From NCBI RefSeq assembly GCF_009670965.2, contig NZ_CP073239.1, positions 1,240,001 to 1,304,000 on the forward strand: DNA of 64,000 nt. Direction: 5' to 3'. The position numbers and the translations under genes were made by a program. Shown here piece after piece: positions 54,918-64,000 of this stretch (position 1 is the first letter of the stretch; the number at the start of each line of letters is the position of its first letter). The notes beneath the pieces are model-generated. The model saw only the letters and a list, made by a program, of their open reading frames with translations. It was not told the DNA's origin and ran no database searches. The stretch is from Riemerella anatipestifer. Its GTDB lineage: Bacteria > Bacteroidota > Bacteroidia > Flavobacteriales > Weeksellaceae.

Positions 54918-57068
54918 ATGAGATTTAATAAAAACTATTGGTTGGCTTTGTTTGTAGTGGGTTTGCTACCTGCTCAAAAACAAAAGTTTACAATGAGTGA
55001 AGCTGTTAATGGGCTTCGTTCTAATTTGGCAATTAAGAATTTACCTCAATTACAATGGGCAAAAGATGGTTCAGGGTATATTCATTCGGTTAAGAATGCC
55101 TATATGGTTACAGAGTATCCTTCAATGAAATCGGATACTTTAATTTCTCTTTACCAAATCAACCAAAATTTAACAGGAGGTAGAAAATTATTTGGATTTC
55201 CTAATCTTAATTTCATCAATAATAATACAGCTTATTTTTCTCAGGACAACACTCATTATTTGTTGGAGAAAAAAAGTAATGGTTGGAATATTAGAGAATG
55301 GGAACGTTTGCCAGAGGAAGCGGATAATATCACACTTTTATCAGATAATTCCACTTTTGTTTATACAGTTAAGAACAATCTTTATTGGCAAAAAAATGGA
55401 CAAGCGTTTGCAATTACTGATGAAAAGAATGAAAATATCATTAGTGGACAATCAGTTCATCGTAACGAGTTTGGGATAGATGGAGGTATTTTCTCTGCTC
55501 CCGATAATTCTATGATTGCATTTTATAGAATGGACCAAACGATGGTGAATGATTATCCTGTGATAGATTGGTCGGTTACGCCTGCAAAAAATCATAATAT
55601 TAAATATCCTATGGCGGGCGGTACTTCTCACCAAGTAAGTTTAGGCGTTTATGATGTAAAATCGAAAAGAACTCATTTTCTAAATGTAGAAGGAGATAAA
55701 GAACAATATTTAACGGCAGTTTCGTGGAGCCCAGATGCTAAATATATTTTTGTAGGTGTTCTCAATAGAGACCAAAATCACCTCAAAATGAACCAATATG
55801 ACGCTAAAACAGGAACGTTTATCAAAACTCTTTTTGAGGAAAAAAGTGATAAATATGTAGAGCCACAGCACTCGTTAGTATTCTTCCCTAATTCTAATAC
55901 AGATTTTATTTGGCAGAGTCAAAGGACGGGGTATAATCACTTGTTTCATTATCATCTCACTAAAGGTTTGATTGGTCAAATAACAGAAGGCGATTGGTTG
56001 GTAAGTAATATTTTAGGATTCAATGCGAAGAAAAATGAAATTTATATAGAGGCAACTAAAGAAACACCTTTAGAAAAGCACTTATATAAGGTTAATTGGC
56101 ACAACAAGAAAATGGTGCGTCTTTCCAAGTCGGCAGGTGTTCATAGAGGGTTGCTTAATCAGTCTGGGACGGTCTTGTTAGATAGCTATTCTAACGCCAC
56201 TACGCCAAGAAAAATAGAGGTCATCAATACCAATACAATGACATCTAGTACTTTGTTGTCTGCGGATAATACTTTGGAGGGATACCTTCGTCCAGAGGTT
56301 AAAAATGTAACGCTGAAAGCAGATGATGGTACGCCTCTTTATGGAAAGCTGATTTTGCCGACTTCATTTAATCCAAATAAAAAATATCCTGTTATTGTTT
56401 ATTTATATAATGGTCCACATCTTCAGTTAGTTACTAATTCTTTTCCTGCGAGTGGGAATCTTTGGTATGAGTATTTGGCACAGCGGGACTATGTCGTCTT
56501 TACTATGGACGGTAGAGGTTCGTCTAATAGAGGTCTAAAGTTTGAGTCGGCACCATTTCGTCAGCTAGGAACTGTGGAAATGAACGACCAACTAAAGGGA
56601 GTAGATTATTTAAAATCATTACCTTTTGTAGATGCTGAAAGAATGGGCGTTCATGGTTGGAGTTTCGGAGGATTTATGACGACGAGTTTAATGCTTCGTC
56701 ACCCAGATGTCTTTAAGGTAGGTGTAGCAGGAGGTCCTGTGATAGATTGGAAGATGTATGAAATTATGTACACAGAGCGTTATATGGATACACCTCAGCA
56801 AAATCCAGAGGGCTATGCACAAGCTAATCTACTAGATAAGGTTCAAAATCTTAAAGGGAATTTGCTCCTGATACACGGAGCTCAAGATGATGTGGTGGTA
56901 TGGCAACATACGATTGATTTCTTGAAAGCAGCAGTTGATAAAGGGGTACAATTGGATTACTTTGTCTATCCAGGTCATGCTCATAATGTGCTAGGTAAAG
57001 ATAGGGTGCATCTGATGCAAAAGGTTACAGACTATTTTGATGCTCATTTGAAAAATAATAAAAACTAA
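54918..57068 (+). CDS. Dipeptidyl-peptidase IV-type S9 serine peptidase
   Basis: 716 residues. An N-terminal signal-like segment (WLALFVVGLLPAQ) is followed by an eight-bladed propeller and an alpha/beta hydrolase. The catalytic triad should be Ser582 in GWSFGGF, Asp657 in HGAQDDVV and His689 in GHAHNV; spacing 75/107 equals that I recall for P. gingivalis DPP IV (S593, D668, H700). It removes Xaa-Pro dipeptides and probably acts in the periplasm or outer membrane. The promoter is in full register. It may be a virulence-associated enzyme in pathogens, which is inferred. Confidence 0.94.
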   Translation: MRFNKNYWLALFVVGLLPAQKQKFTMSEAVNGLRSNLAIKNLPQLQWAKDGSGYIHSVKNAYMVTEYPSMKSDTLISLYQINQNLTGGRKLFGFPNLNFINNNTAYFSQDNTHYLLEKKSNGWNIREWERLPEEADNITLLSDNSTFVYTVKNNLYWQKNGQAFAITDEKNENIISGQSVHRNEFGIDGGIFSAPDNSMIAFYRMDQTMVNDYPVIDWSVTPAKNHNIKYPMAGGTSHQVSLGVYDVKSKRTHFLNVEGDKEQYLTAVSWSPDAKYIFVGVLNRDQNHLKMNQYDAKTGTFIKTLFEEKSDKYVEPQHSLVFFPNSNTDFIWQSQRTGYNHLFHYHLTKGLIGQITEGDWLVSNILGFNAKKNEIYIEATKETPLEKHLYKVNWHNKKMVRLSKSAGVHRGLLNQSGTVLLDSYSNATTPRKIEVINTNTMTSSTLLSADNTLEGYLRPEVKNVTLKADDGTPLYGKLILPTSFNPNKKYPVIVYLYNGPHLQLVTNSFPASGNLWYEYLAQRDYVVFTMDGRGSSNRGLKFESAPFRQLGTVEMNDQLKGVDYLKSLPFVDAERMGVHGWSFGGFMTTSLMLRHPDVFKVGVAGGPVIDWKMYEIMYTERYMDTPQQNPEGYAQANLLDKVQNLKGNLLLIHGAQDDVVVWQHTIDFLKAAVDKGVQLDYFVYPGHAHNVLGKDRVHLMQKVTDYFDAHLKNNKN

Positions 57069-57071
57069 ATT

Positions 57072-57113
57072 TAAAGGCTCTAGGATTAAATATCTTAGGG
57101 CTTTTTGATTAAA
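57072..57113 (+). terminator. Probable terminator of the S9 peptidase
   Basis: A bulged stem with AAAGGCTCTAGG and CTTAGGGCTTTTT arms and a T run lies just after the stop. It includes G-U pairs, so it is less sure than others here. Confidence 0.5.
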
Positions 57114-57129
57114 AAAAGTGCAAGCAAAG

Positions 57130-58041
57130 ATGAAAGTCATTATTTCAGGAGGAACAGGCTTTGTAGGGAAACATCTTACCGAATATCTTATTTCAAAGGG
57201 ATATGAAATTTTTATTTTAACTAGAAGGCTACCACCTTATAATCTACAGGATAATTTACGCTATTTTGAATGGAATCCTCAATTAAAAACCTTTGATAAA
57301 AAACCTTTTGAAATGGCAGATGCTATCATCAACCTCGCAGGAGCAGGTATTGCAGATGAACGCTGGACTACTCAAAGGAAAGGAATACTCATCAATAGTA
57401 GAATCAATGCTAATGAGACAATAATAAAAGCTCTGCGGGAAGTGGATAATCGTATTACGACGGTTATTAGTACTTCTGCGATAGGTTGGTATGGGTTAGA
57501 AATTCCTAGTGATATGTTTTGTAGGGAAGATATGCCCGCTGCAGCAGATTTTTTAGCACAATTATGCCAAAAGTGGGAAAATTCTATAAAGCCGGTCAGT
57601 GATTTAGGGAAAAGATTATGTATTCTACGAACAGGTGTTGTTTTAGGAACAAATGGTGGGGCTTATCCTAAAATGACTCAACCTTTAAATTTTGGTATTA
57701 AACCTCTACTTGGAAATGGTAAACAAATGATGAGTTGGGTTCATATCAAAGACCATTGTGCTATTTACCATCACTTACTGGAGAACGAAGTGGAAGGTAT
57801 TTTTAATTCGGTGGCACCTAATCCAGTAACACAAAATGAATTTTTAAATCAAACTCAAAAATCTAAAAAGAAATATAGTCTGCCTGTAAAAGTTCCTAAA
57901 TTTTTTCTTAGAATGATGCTAGGCGAACTATCGGATATGCTAATTTCTAATGCTAAAGTTTCCTCACAGAAAATAGAACAAGCAGGATACAAATTTAGAT
58001 ATCCTAATATAAAAGATGCTGTTGAAGATTTAGAAAAATAA
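57130..58041 (+). CDS. TIGR01777 family NAD-dependent epimerase/dehydratase
   Basis: 303 residues from ATG 57130; a GTG at 57118 is in frame but unlikely. The NAD motif is ISGGTGFVGKHL. INLAGAGIADERWTTQRK and RICSFLRTG-like positions (here KRLCILRTGVVLG) match TIGR01777 (SulA/YfcH family). The C-terminus shows the DUF1731-like PKFFLRMMLGELSDMLI segment. Substrate is unknown. It is convergent with lpxB, 1 nt apart, with no terminator between. Confidence 0.92.
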   Translation: MKVIISGGTGFVGKHLTEYLISKGYEIFILTRRLPPYNLQDNLRYFEWNPQLKTFDKKPFEMADAIINLAGAGIADERWTTQRKGILINSRINANETIIKALREVDNRITTVISTSAIGWYGLEIPSDMFCREDMPAAADFLAQLCQKWENSIKPVSDLGKRLCILRTGVVLGTNGGAYPKMTQPLNFGIKPLLGNGKQMMSWVHIKDHCAIYHHLLENEVEGIFNSVAPNPVTQNEFLNQTQKSKKKYSLPVKVPKFFLRMMLGELSDMLISNAKVSSQKIEQAGYKFRYPNIKDAVEDLEK

Positions 58042-58042
58042 T

Positions 58043-59143
58043 CTAATTCTTAGTAATGATTTCTGCTGCTTTCTCGCTAGCTCCTTTTCCTCCTAGTTTT
58101 TCTTTAAGAATTTTATAGTCAGAAAGAAGACTGGTTCTATTTTCATTGAGTATCAGTTTGAGTTCTTTAACAAGATTAGGCGTATTGAGTTCATCTTGAA
58201 TAAGTTCTTTAACCACCTCTTTATCCATAATTAAATTAACGAGGGAAATGTATTTAATATGTTTGATGAGGCGTTTAGCGATTTCGTAGGAGATTTTACT
58301 TCCACGATAGCAAACTACTTCTGGGACTTCTAATAAGGCGGTTTCCAAAGTAGCTGTGCCAGAGGTTACGAGTGCTGCATCGGAGCATCGGAGAAGGTCG
58401 TAGGTTTTATTAGAAATAAAGCTCACTTCCTTATCTACATAACTTTCGTAGAAAGATTTAGGTAAACTAGGAGCTCCAGCGATTACAAACTGATAGTCTT
58501 TAAATTCACTCCTCACAGAAAGCATTATTGAAAGCATTTTTTTTACTTCTTGTTCTCTAGAACCAGGTAGAAGAGCAATGATTTTTTTATCACTTAATTG
58601 ATGTTCTTTTTTAAAAGTTTGAATGTCAATTGGTGGTAAATCAGATAAAGCATCTAAAAGTGGGTGTCCAACAAAATGAGCTTCTATCTGATGTTTTTTA
58701 TAAAAATCCTTTTCAAATGGTAGGATAACAAGCATTTCATCTACATATTTTTTTATGATGTTTACTCTGCTTTCCTTCCATGCCCAAAGTTGAGGGGAAA
58801 TGTAATAAACGACTTTAATACCTAACTTTTTTGCAAACTTGGCAATTCTAAGGTTAAAGCCAGGATAATCTACAAGAATTAAAACATCAGGGCAAAAATT
58901 ACGAATGTCCTCTTTACAGAATTTAATATTTCTGAGTATAGTGCCTAAGTTTTGAATAACCTCCACAAACCCCATAAATGCTAGATCTCTGTAATGCTTT
59001 ACCAAAGTGCCACCTTGTTGCTCCATTAAATCACCACCCCAAAATCTAAAAGTAGCGTTAGGGTCTTTTTGTTTTAGAGCTTTCATAAGGTTGCTTCCAT
59101 GTAAATCACCAGAGGCTTCTCCTGCTATAATGTAGTATTTCAT
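58043..59143 (-). CDS. lpxB: Lipid-A-disaccharide synthase
   Basis: 366 residues, GT19. It joins UDP-diacylglucosamine and lipid X to form the lipid A disaccharide. The N-terminal KYYIIAGEASGDLHGSNLM, the YYISPQLWAWKESRVNIIKK block, and LLPGSREQEVKKML are all diagnostic. TSGTATLETALLEVPEVVCY is the C-terminal donor-binding segment. It starts 55 nt after the DUF502 gene and may be in one unit with bioB-DUF502. Confidence 0.97.
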   Translation of the reverse strand: MKYYIIAGEASGDLHGSNLMKALKQKDPNATFRFWGGDLMEQQGGTLVKHYRDLAFMGFVEVIQNLGTILRNIKFCKEDIRNFCPDVLILVDYPGFNLRIAKFAKKLGIKVVYYISPQLWAWKESRVNIIKKYVDEMLVILPFEKDFYKKHQIEAHFVGHPLLDALSDLPPIDIQTFKKEHQLSDKKIIALLPGSREQEVKKMLSIMLSVRSEFKDYQFVIAGAPSLPKSFYESYVDKEVSFISNKTYDLLRCSDAALVTSGTATLETALLEVPEVVCYRGSKISYEIAKRLIKHIKYISLVNLIMDKEVVKELIQDELNTPNLVKELKLILNENRTSLLSDYKILKEKLGGKGASEKAAEIITKN

Positions 59144-59197
59144 TTTAATCCTTTTCTAATGAGATATAGAGTTTATGAAATATAGGAAAATAGCTAA

Positions 59198-59821
59198 CTA
59201 CGATACAGTATCTTCCTTTTTTCTTGAAGTTATATTATTAGGAAATCCAGCAACTCCACCACTTACAGCAAATTTCATGGCATCAGCAGCGTTGATATTT
59301 TCTAATAATTTTACATTTTTACTTTCTACTAAAACTACCCAGCCAGAGACGGCATAAGAATGCGGAAGATAGACCGATACATGCTCCTGAAGTCCCATGA
59401 TAGAAACTTCTTTTTGAGTAAGAAAGCCTACTCTCCAAACTTCTGGAGAATCGTTAGTTTTGATGAGTACAGGAATGTTAAATTTCTTTTTATCTCCAAC
59501 AAAAGAAGACATCACATCTTTTAAAGAAGTGTAAATAAATTTGATACCTGGCGTATGCTCAAGTAGATAATCTATACTATCCACTAAGATTCTCCCTAAT
59601 AGAAATTTATTACCGAGCCAACCTATAAGTGCTGTGCTACTGATTACCAATATAAAGATAAGCCCAGGGAATTTCTCCGCAATGGAAGGTATAATGTTGT
59701 CTATACTAGAAACAATATACCAAATAATCCATACCGTTGCAGCAACGGGACCAATAATAACTAATCCTTGCAAAAAAGAACGAAGGAAGAGCCCAAGGTA
59801 ATCGTTTAAGTTTTTATTCAT
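59198..59821 (-). CDS. DUF502 family membrane protein
   Basis: 207 residues. Two membrane helices lie at about 13-37 (FLQGLVIIGPVAATVWIIWY) and 48-70 (GLIFILVISSTALIGWLG). A soluble DUF502 domain follows with GIKFIYTSLKDVMSSFVG and VSVYLPHSYAVSGWVVLVES. No function is established. It overlaps bioB by 8 nt, so translation is coupled. Confidence 0.93.
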   Translation of the reverse strand: MNKNLNDYLGLFLRSFLQGLVIIGPVAATVWIIWYIVSSIDNIIPSIAEKFPGLIFILVISSTALIGWLGNKFLLGRILVDSIDYLLEHTPGIKFIYTSLKDVMSSFVGDKKKFNIPVLIKTNDSPEVWRVGFLTQKEVSIMGLQEHVSVYLPHSYAVSGWVVLVESKNVKLLENINAADAMKFAVSGGVAGFPNNITSRKKEDTVS

Positions 59822-60911
59822 TATCTTTTAGAGAGCTACTAGATTGTCTTTTCTCTTCGTTTCTTGGTATTTTGTGTCCAGGTCTCGTCCATTTAGGATT
59901 TTCTCCTAGAGCTGTGTATTGGCTGTTTTCTTTGTCCACAACCTCTCTTTTGGCGTGTTTTTCAAAAGGTTGTTGAGGTTTTATTCCCAAAAGATTAAAT
60001 AAGGTTTTGTCCTCGTTAATATCAGGGTTAGGGGTGGTTAATAATTTATCTCCTGCAAAAATAGAGTTGGCACCCGCAAAGAAACAAAGTGCTTGCCCTT
60101 CCTTAGAAAATTCTGTTCTTCCTGCGGAAAGTCTTACTTGAGTTTTAGGTAAAACAATTCTAGCAGTCGCTACCATTCTTACAAACTCAAAAATGTTTAC
60201 AGGTTCTTGGTCTTCCATAGGCGTTCCTTCTACGGCAACCAAAGCATTGATTGGAACACTTTCGGGCTGTGGCATCATATTGGCTAAAACTTTTAGCATT
60301 CCACAGCGGTCTTCCACACTTTCTCCCATACCAATAATTCCTCCAGAACAAAGGGTGATAGAGGTTTTTCTTACATTATTGATGGTTTCTAATCGGTCTT
60401 CAAAAGCACGGGTAGAAATCACTTCTTTATAATATTCTTCGGAACTGTCTATATTATGGTTATAGGCGTATAGCCCAGCTTCTTCTAGCCTTTTAGCTTG
60501 ATTTTCGGTAAGCATTCCTAGGGTGCAACATACTTCCATATCTAGTTTGGTTACCTCTCTTACCATATCTAGCACATGGTCAAAATCAGGACCGTCTTTT
60601 ACATTTCTCCACGCTGCTCCTAGACATACCCTAGAAATGCCATTTTGCTTGGCTCTTAAGGCTTGAGCTTTTACTTGGTTTACAGGTAACATCTCGTGGA
60701 TTTTAACCTCTGTGTGGTATCTTGCTGCTTGAGGACAGTAACCACAATCTTCTGGGCAACCTCCTGTTTTTACAGAAATGAGCGAGGATACTTGTATTTT
60801 ATTAGGGTCGTGGTGTTGGCGATGAACCTCTGCTGCACGATAAATCAAGTCAAAGAAAGGCAAGTTATAAATATCTAAAATCTCTTGGGTCGTCCAGTTT
60901 TGTTTAATCAT
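59814..60911 (-). CDS. bioB: Biotin synthase
   Basis: 365 residues, radical-SAM enzyme that inserts sulfur into dethiobiotin. The 4Fe-4S triad is Cys52, Cys56 and Cys59 (GGCPEDCGYCPQAARY). YNHNIDSSEEYY, CSGGIIGMGES and RLSAGRTEFS (Arg that binds the second, 2Fe-2S cluster) are conserved. The C-terminus has a charged 30-residue extension beyond the typical end. No other bio genes are in the window. Confidence 0.97.
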   Translation of the reverse strand: MIKQNWTTQEILDIYNLPFFDLIYRAAEVHRQHHDPNKIQVSSLISVKTGGCPEDCGYCPQAARYHTEVKIHEMLPVNQVKAQALRAKQNGISRVCLGAAWRNVKDGPDFDHVLDMVREVTKLDMEVCCTLGMLTENQAKRLEEAGLYAYNHNIDSSEEYYKEVISTRAFEDRLETINNVRKTSITLCSGGIIGMGESVEDRCGMLKVLANMMPQPESVPINALVAVEGTPMEDQEPVNIFEFVRMVATARIVLPKTQVRLSAGRTEFSKEGQALCFFAGANSIFAGDKLLTTPNPDINEDKTLFNLLGIKPQQPFEKHAKREVVDKENSQYTALGENPKWTRPGHKIPRNEEKRQSSSSLKDNE

Positions 60912-61089
60912 TTTATTTTGTTATAGATTTTTGTTCAAATTAGAGGTTGTAAATTTACTTATTTTTTCTTTAACGAAAGATGAAAAACTAGAATTACAAA
61001 GTGCTTTTTATTTAACTTAGATATATTTCATAAAAAACTTTTGGATATTTATACGAAAGTTTTATCTTGGTAAAAAATTGAAGATTATA

Positions 61090-61947
61090 ATGAAACAAAT
61101 AGAGAATGTAGTAATATTTTTAGGCTTAATTTTCTCCACATTATTATTAGCTCAAAAGAATGATGAAAATACGCTGGAAGTAGAATTTGCCTATCTTTTA
61201 AAGGCGAAATTGGATAAAACTAATTCTTTCGTAGATGAGGAAGTTTTTCTTTTGCAAGTTTTAAAGGACAAAGCTTTCTTTTTTAGTGAAAATATGGCGA
61301 AAAATGACTCTGCAAGACAAAGTGATATTTACAGAGCTTTTGCCGCCACACCAAAAGGACGACCTATTAATGTTACAATGTCTGATAGATTGAAAGGTAA
61401 ATATGATTATAGCGTTTTACAAACCAGCCAAGAAAATCAGTATTTTGAGGGAAATGGAAGTAGTTCATATACTTATAAAGAGCCAGTCATCAAAGATTGG
61501 AAATTGATAAATGAAAGCGAAACTATCAATACTTTTAGTTGCAAAAAAGCAACGTTACATTACAAGGGTAGAGATTGGGTGGCTTGGTATTCCCCAGAGA
61601 TTCCGTTGCCTTACGGACCTTATAAATTTACAAGCTTGCCAGGTTTGGTGGTGAAAATAGAAAGTGAAGATGGCGAGTTTAGTTTTGAATTGGTAAAATC
61701 TACATTCAAAGATAACCTCAACGGCAAAGCACTTTCTTTACAAGATTCGCGATACAAAAAGGCTACCCCAGCCACCTTTTCAGAAATACGAAAAATGAAG
61801 AAAAGCAACATAGAAAGGCTTGTGGCAGAGGCTGTCAGTATGGGGATTGATACTTCTGCGGAAAATGTGAGAAATTTATTGGAAAGACAAAAACGAAAAC
61901 TTCATAATTTTGAAAATGAAAATCTGATAGAAAAAACAGAACATTGA
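61090..61947 (+). CDS. GLPGLI family protein (TIGR01200)
   Basis: 285 residues from ATG 61090; an upstream in-frame TTG at 61078 is rejected. A Sec signal peptide (VVIFLGLIFSTLLLAQ) ends near residue 20. The GLPGLI signature appears as GPYKFTSLPGLVVKIES, after FSCKKATLHYKGRDWVAWYS. This secreted Bacteroidota family has no known biochemical role; related genes often occur near TonB-dependent transporters, but none is here. A terminator follows. Confidence 0.92.
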   Translation: MKQIENVVIFLGLIFSTLLLAQKNDENTLEVEFAYLLKAKLDKTNSFVDEEVFLLQVLKDKAFFFSENMAKNDSARQSDIYRAFAATPKGRPINVTMSDRLKGKYDYSVLQTSQENQYFEGNGSSSYTYKEPVIKDWKLINESETINTFSCKKATLHYKGRDWVAWYSPEIPLPYGPYKFTSLPGLVVKIESEDGEFSFELVKSTFKDNLNGKALSLQDSRYKKATPATFSEIRKMKKSNIERLVAEAVSMGIDTSAENVRNLLERQKRKLHNFENENLIEKTEH

Positions 61948-61956
61948 TTGTTCAAA

Positions 61957-61992
61957 AAAAAGGCTTATACGGAAAAAAGTATAAGCCTTTTT
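61957..61992. terminator. Bidirectional terminator between GLPGLI and thiL
   Basis: A perfect 14-bp stem (61957-61970 with 61979-61992, core GGCTTATAC) has an 8-nt loop and A and T tracts on both sides. Convergent genes flank it. Confidence 0.9.
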
Positions 61993-62007
61993 CTTTATGA
62001 AAAATAT

Positions 62008-63060
62008 TTACTTTGAAAGTAATGCGTCCCAGCCTTGTGCGGTGAGTGGCGTGAGCTGTTCGCTTCCTCTTAGTACCAAGTAATTGCCTTGTTCTAGCTC
62101 CGTAGCATGACCAATAATAGTAAAATCTGGGTGGTTTCTTATCTTTTCATAATCGTTTGGAAAAATGGTGAATAAGAGTTCATAGTCTTCGCCACCGTTA
62201 AGGGCTGCCATTGCAGGGTTTAGATTAAACTCATCTGCGGTAGTTATGGTAAGAGTATCCATAGGGATTTTCTCTTCATATAACCTAAAACCTACTTTGC
62301 TTTGGTCAGACAAGTGCAGAATCTCCGAAGCCAATCCGTCAGAAATATCTATCATTGAGGTTGGAGTGATGTCCAATTCGGTTAAAGTCTTTTTGATGTC
62401 CGTTCTTGCTTCGGGTTTTAGTTGGCGTTCTAGGATATAGTCGTAGCCTTCCATTTCTGGTTGCATATTAGGATTGGTTAAGTACACCGAATGCTCTCGT
62501 TCTAGAATTTGCAGCCCCATATATGCACCACCTAAATCTCCTGTAACTACTAATAGGTCGTTAGGTTTAGCGCCGCTTCGTTTGGCTAATTCATTTTCGT
62601 TTGCGAGTCCTATGGCTGTAATGTTCAATATAAGTCCTGCTTGGGAGCTGGTAGTATCACCACCTACAAGGTCTACATTGTAGCGTTCGCAAGCTAAAGC
62701 GATACCTGCATAAATTTCGTCAAAAGCCTCTACTGGGAAACGGTTGGAAGCCGCCATAGAAACCAATATTTGTGTAGGTGTGGCATTCATAGCGGCAATA
62801 TCACTTAGATTGACTACAACAGCCTTATACCCTAGGTGCTTTAGCGGAACATAACCTAAATTAAAATGTACGCCTTCTGCTAAAACATCGGTAGAAACAA
62901 CTACTTTTTTGTTTTCTGGATTGATGATGGTAGCATCATCTCCTATGCCTAGTTCCGAAGAGGTGTTTTTTAAACTGAATTTGTCGGTTAAGTGTTTTAT
63001 CAGTCCAAACTCTCCTAATTGAGAAACTGGAGTAAGTGCCATTTTCTTTTCTTCTAACAT
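62008..63060 (-). CDS. thiL: Thiamine-monophosphate kinase
   Basis: 350 residues, AIRS-like fold. It phosphorylates thiamine phosphate to thiamine diphosphate. IGDDATIINPENKKVVVSTD near the N-terminus, NLSDIAAMNATPTQILVSMA, DLVGGDTTSSQAGL and IDISDGLASEILHLS are all family-typical. Asp residues of IGDDA and GGDT bind Mg-ATP. It lies 15 nt after the thioesterase stop, so they may be co-transcribed. Confidence 0.97.
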   Translation of the reverse strand: MLEEKKMALTPVSQLGEFGLIKHLTDKFSLKNTSSELGIGDDATIINPENKKVVVSTDVLAEGVHFNLGYVPLKHLGYKAVVVNLSDIAAMNATPTQILVSMAASNRFPVEAFDEIYAGIALACERYNVDLVGGDTTSSQAGLILNITAIGLANENELAKRSGAKPNDLLVVTGDLGGAYMGLQILEREHSVYLTNPNMQPEMEGYDYILERQLKPEARTDIKKTLTELDITPTSMIDISDGLASEILHLSDQSKVGFRLYEEKIPMDTLTITTADEFNLNPAMAALNGGEDYELLFTIFPNDYEKIRNHPDFTIIGHATELEQGNYLVLRGSEQLTPLTAQGWDALLSK

Positions 63061-63075
63061 AATGAAGTTTAAAAA

Positions 63076-63573
63076 TTAAGATTGAAAAACAGAAGGGTCT
63101 ATATTTTCTGGTCTGAAAGGAAGATTTTTGATGTCTTCTCTACTTAGTGTTTTGGTGTTTTCTGTTTTATAGGGTGCCAGACTTACCAAAATATCATCAG
63201 GTGGCGTGGTGGTTTTTCTTAGCATAGTGTCTATCCATACGCCCATTACTTCTGAAGTGGCACAGTGAGTACCATCAGGTAGATAAAACTTGTGAGTAAA
63301 AGCATAAATGCTGGCATCTTCTGACACGCCCGAAACCTCCAAAGAAACATAAACCGTTTGGTCTGCATAAATTTCTTTAAAAAACGAATACTTTTCGTGA
63401 AGAAGTACGGGACCAATTCCCCAACGATTAAGCTGTGCAAGTCCCATTTTATGTTGGTTCATAAAAGCCATTCTTGTTTGGGCACAATACTGCACATAGG
63501 CGGAGTTGGCAAGGTGTCTGTTGGCGTCTATATCGCTCCAACGCACTTCAAATTTATGGTAGAATACTGACAT
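63076..63573 (-). CDS. Acyl-CoA thioesterase (4HBT/YbgC-like hotdog fold)
   Basis: 165 residues, hotdog fold. The N-terminal EVRWSDIDANRHLANSAYVQ shows the 4HBT motif with the Asp in WSDIDANRH. A single active domain covers the whole length. It hydrolyses an acyl-CoA thioester; the natural acyl group is unknown. The gene has a consensus promoter at 63591-63598 and may lead into thiL. Confidence 0.93.
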   Translation of the reverse strand: MSVFYHKFEVRWSDIDANRHLANSAYVQYCAQTRMAFMNQHKMGLAQLNRWGIGPVLLHEKYSFFKEIYADQTVYVSLEVSGVSEDASIYAFTHKFYLPDGTHCATSEVMGVWIDTMLRKTTTPPDDILVSLAPYKTENTKTLSREDIKNLPFRPENIDPSVFQS

Positions 63574-63590
63574 TTTTAATTTTTTAAGGT

Positions 63591-63598
63591 CAAAGGTA
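63591..63598 (-). promoter_or_regulatory. -7 box of the thioesterase
   Basis: It reads TACCTTTG on the minus strand, 17 nt before the ATG. Confidence 0.65.
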
Positions 63599-63676
63599 AG
63601 AAAATTTAAAGTAAAACGGTTTTTAGCAATACTTCGTATAAAGGTATTTTATAGTACAACTACTGTTGTATTTGCT

Positions 63677-64000
63677 TTAAAGTTTTTTAATTGTAATAAG
63701 CTCTATATTCGCATAGGTTACTTCTTCTTTTTCAATATTATAATCAATACGGTTAATGTATATCGTTATACGGTAGCCCTCAAGGTTTTTTGTGAATGCC
63801 ATTTCTTCCACTTCGCCCGAAGGAGTGTTTTTAGCAAACTCAGTAATATCTGGTGCAAAATTTACTTCTTTGTTATCTAGGCTTATGAGTAGGCTACTAT
63901 TTATCTTTAATGATTTGTTTTCTATTGTTAGTTCGGCATTGTTATCATATTCAGTACTTAGAATCCAGCCTTTGCCGTCAAAAGGTATCGCTTGTGTTCT
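63677..64000 (-). CDS. Hypothetical protein, partial (3' end only)
   Basis: A minus-strand frame enters from the right edge and stops at 63677-63679, giving 107 residues. It contains FDGKGWILSTEYDNNAEL, PSGEVEEMAFTKNLEGYRI and a charged end (YANIELITIKKL). I do not recognise a family. The N-terminus lies outside the window. No signal or membrane segment is visible in this part. Confidence 0.6.
   Translation of the reverse strand, partial: RTQAIPFDGKGWILSTEYDNNAELTIENKSLKINSSLLISLDNKEVNFAPDITEFAKNTPSGEVEEMAFTKNLEGYRITIYINRIDYNIEKEEVTYANIELITIKKL

Noticed and set aside
57118..57129. GTG start of the TIGR01777 protein
   Set aside because: The domain begins directly at ATG 57130 with MKVIISGGTG.

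Overview
The window is AT-rich chromosomal DNA of a Bacteroidota species, most likely a flavobacterium of the Weeksellaceae (Riemerella, Chryseobacterium or a relative; I lean to Riemerella but cannot prove it). Support: the family-typical proteins GLPGLI, DUF3108, DUF2480, a TIGR02145 (FISUMP) protein, a type B L31, a DPP IV-type S9 peptidase and a Wza/Wzc pair; repeated Bacteroidota -7 boxes (TAnnTTTG); and almost no Shine-Dalgarno sites. No rRNA, tRNA, CRISPR array or intact insertion sequence was seen.

Layout. 1-9.6 kb: housekeeping genes (GlmU-like protein, rpmE2, MazG-like, aroA, an SDR, ferredoxin with its reductase, DUF genes, a deoxyhypusine synthase homologue). 9.6-15.6 kb: katG, then a GC-richer pair made of a secreted FISUMP protein and a small unknown protein, bordered by gene-free DNA with simple repeats. 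15.6-26.7 kb: GNAT, trmH, rmuC, pncB, hchA, a cassette-like insert with one HEPN-like gene, a Crp-family regulator, folD, pgi, glyA, recX. 26.8-51 kb: one large + strand capsule/O-antigen locus. 51-64 kb: rimO, folA, lemA with two TPM genes, a DPP IV-type peptidase, lpxB, DUF502, bioB, a GLPGLI gene, thiL and a thioesterase; partial genes lie at both window ends.

The polysaccharide locus reads as a Wzx/Wzy-type system. A FlaA1/PglF-like 4,6-dehydratase, PglE-like aminotransferase, PglD-like acetyltransferase and PglC-like phosphoglycosyl transferase would make and load diacetylbacillosamine. WbpP- and WbpA-like enzymes would make UDP-GalNAcA, possibly amidated by the AsnB-like protein. RfbC, RfbB and RfbA start the dTDP-rhamnose route, but rfbD is missing. 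Four glycosyltransferases, a flippase, two candidate polymerase-like membrane proteins, Wza and Wzc complete it. The middle (34.7-42.4 kb) is visibly more AT-rich, as expected for serotype-specific genes.

Best leads for something unusual: (1) the FISUMP protein ends in a GC-rich, NNC-codon-rich segment that looks like the variable region of a diversity-generating retroelement, with no reverse transcriptase in view; (2) a HEPN-like gene sits in an integron-cassette-like unit inserted exactly at the stop codon of a Crp-family gene; (3) a perfect TGTGA-N6-TCACA site lies upstream of hchA, next to that regulator; (4) a four-helix-bundle (23S IVP family) gene bounded by inverted repeats splits wbpP from wbpA.
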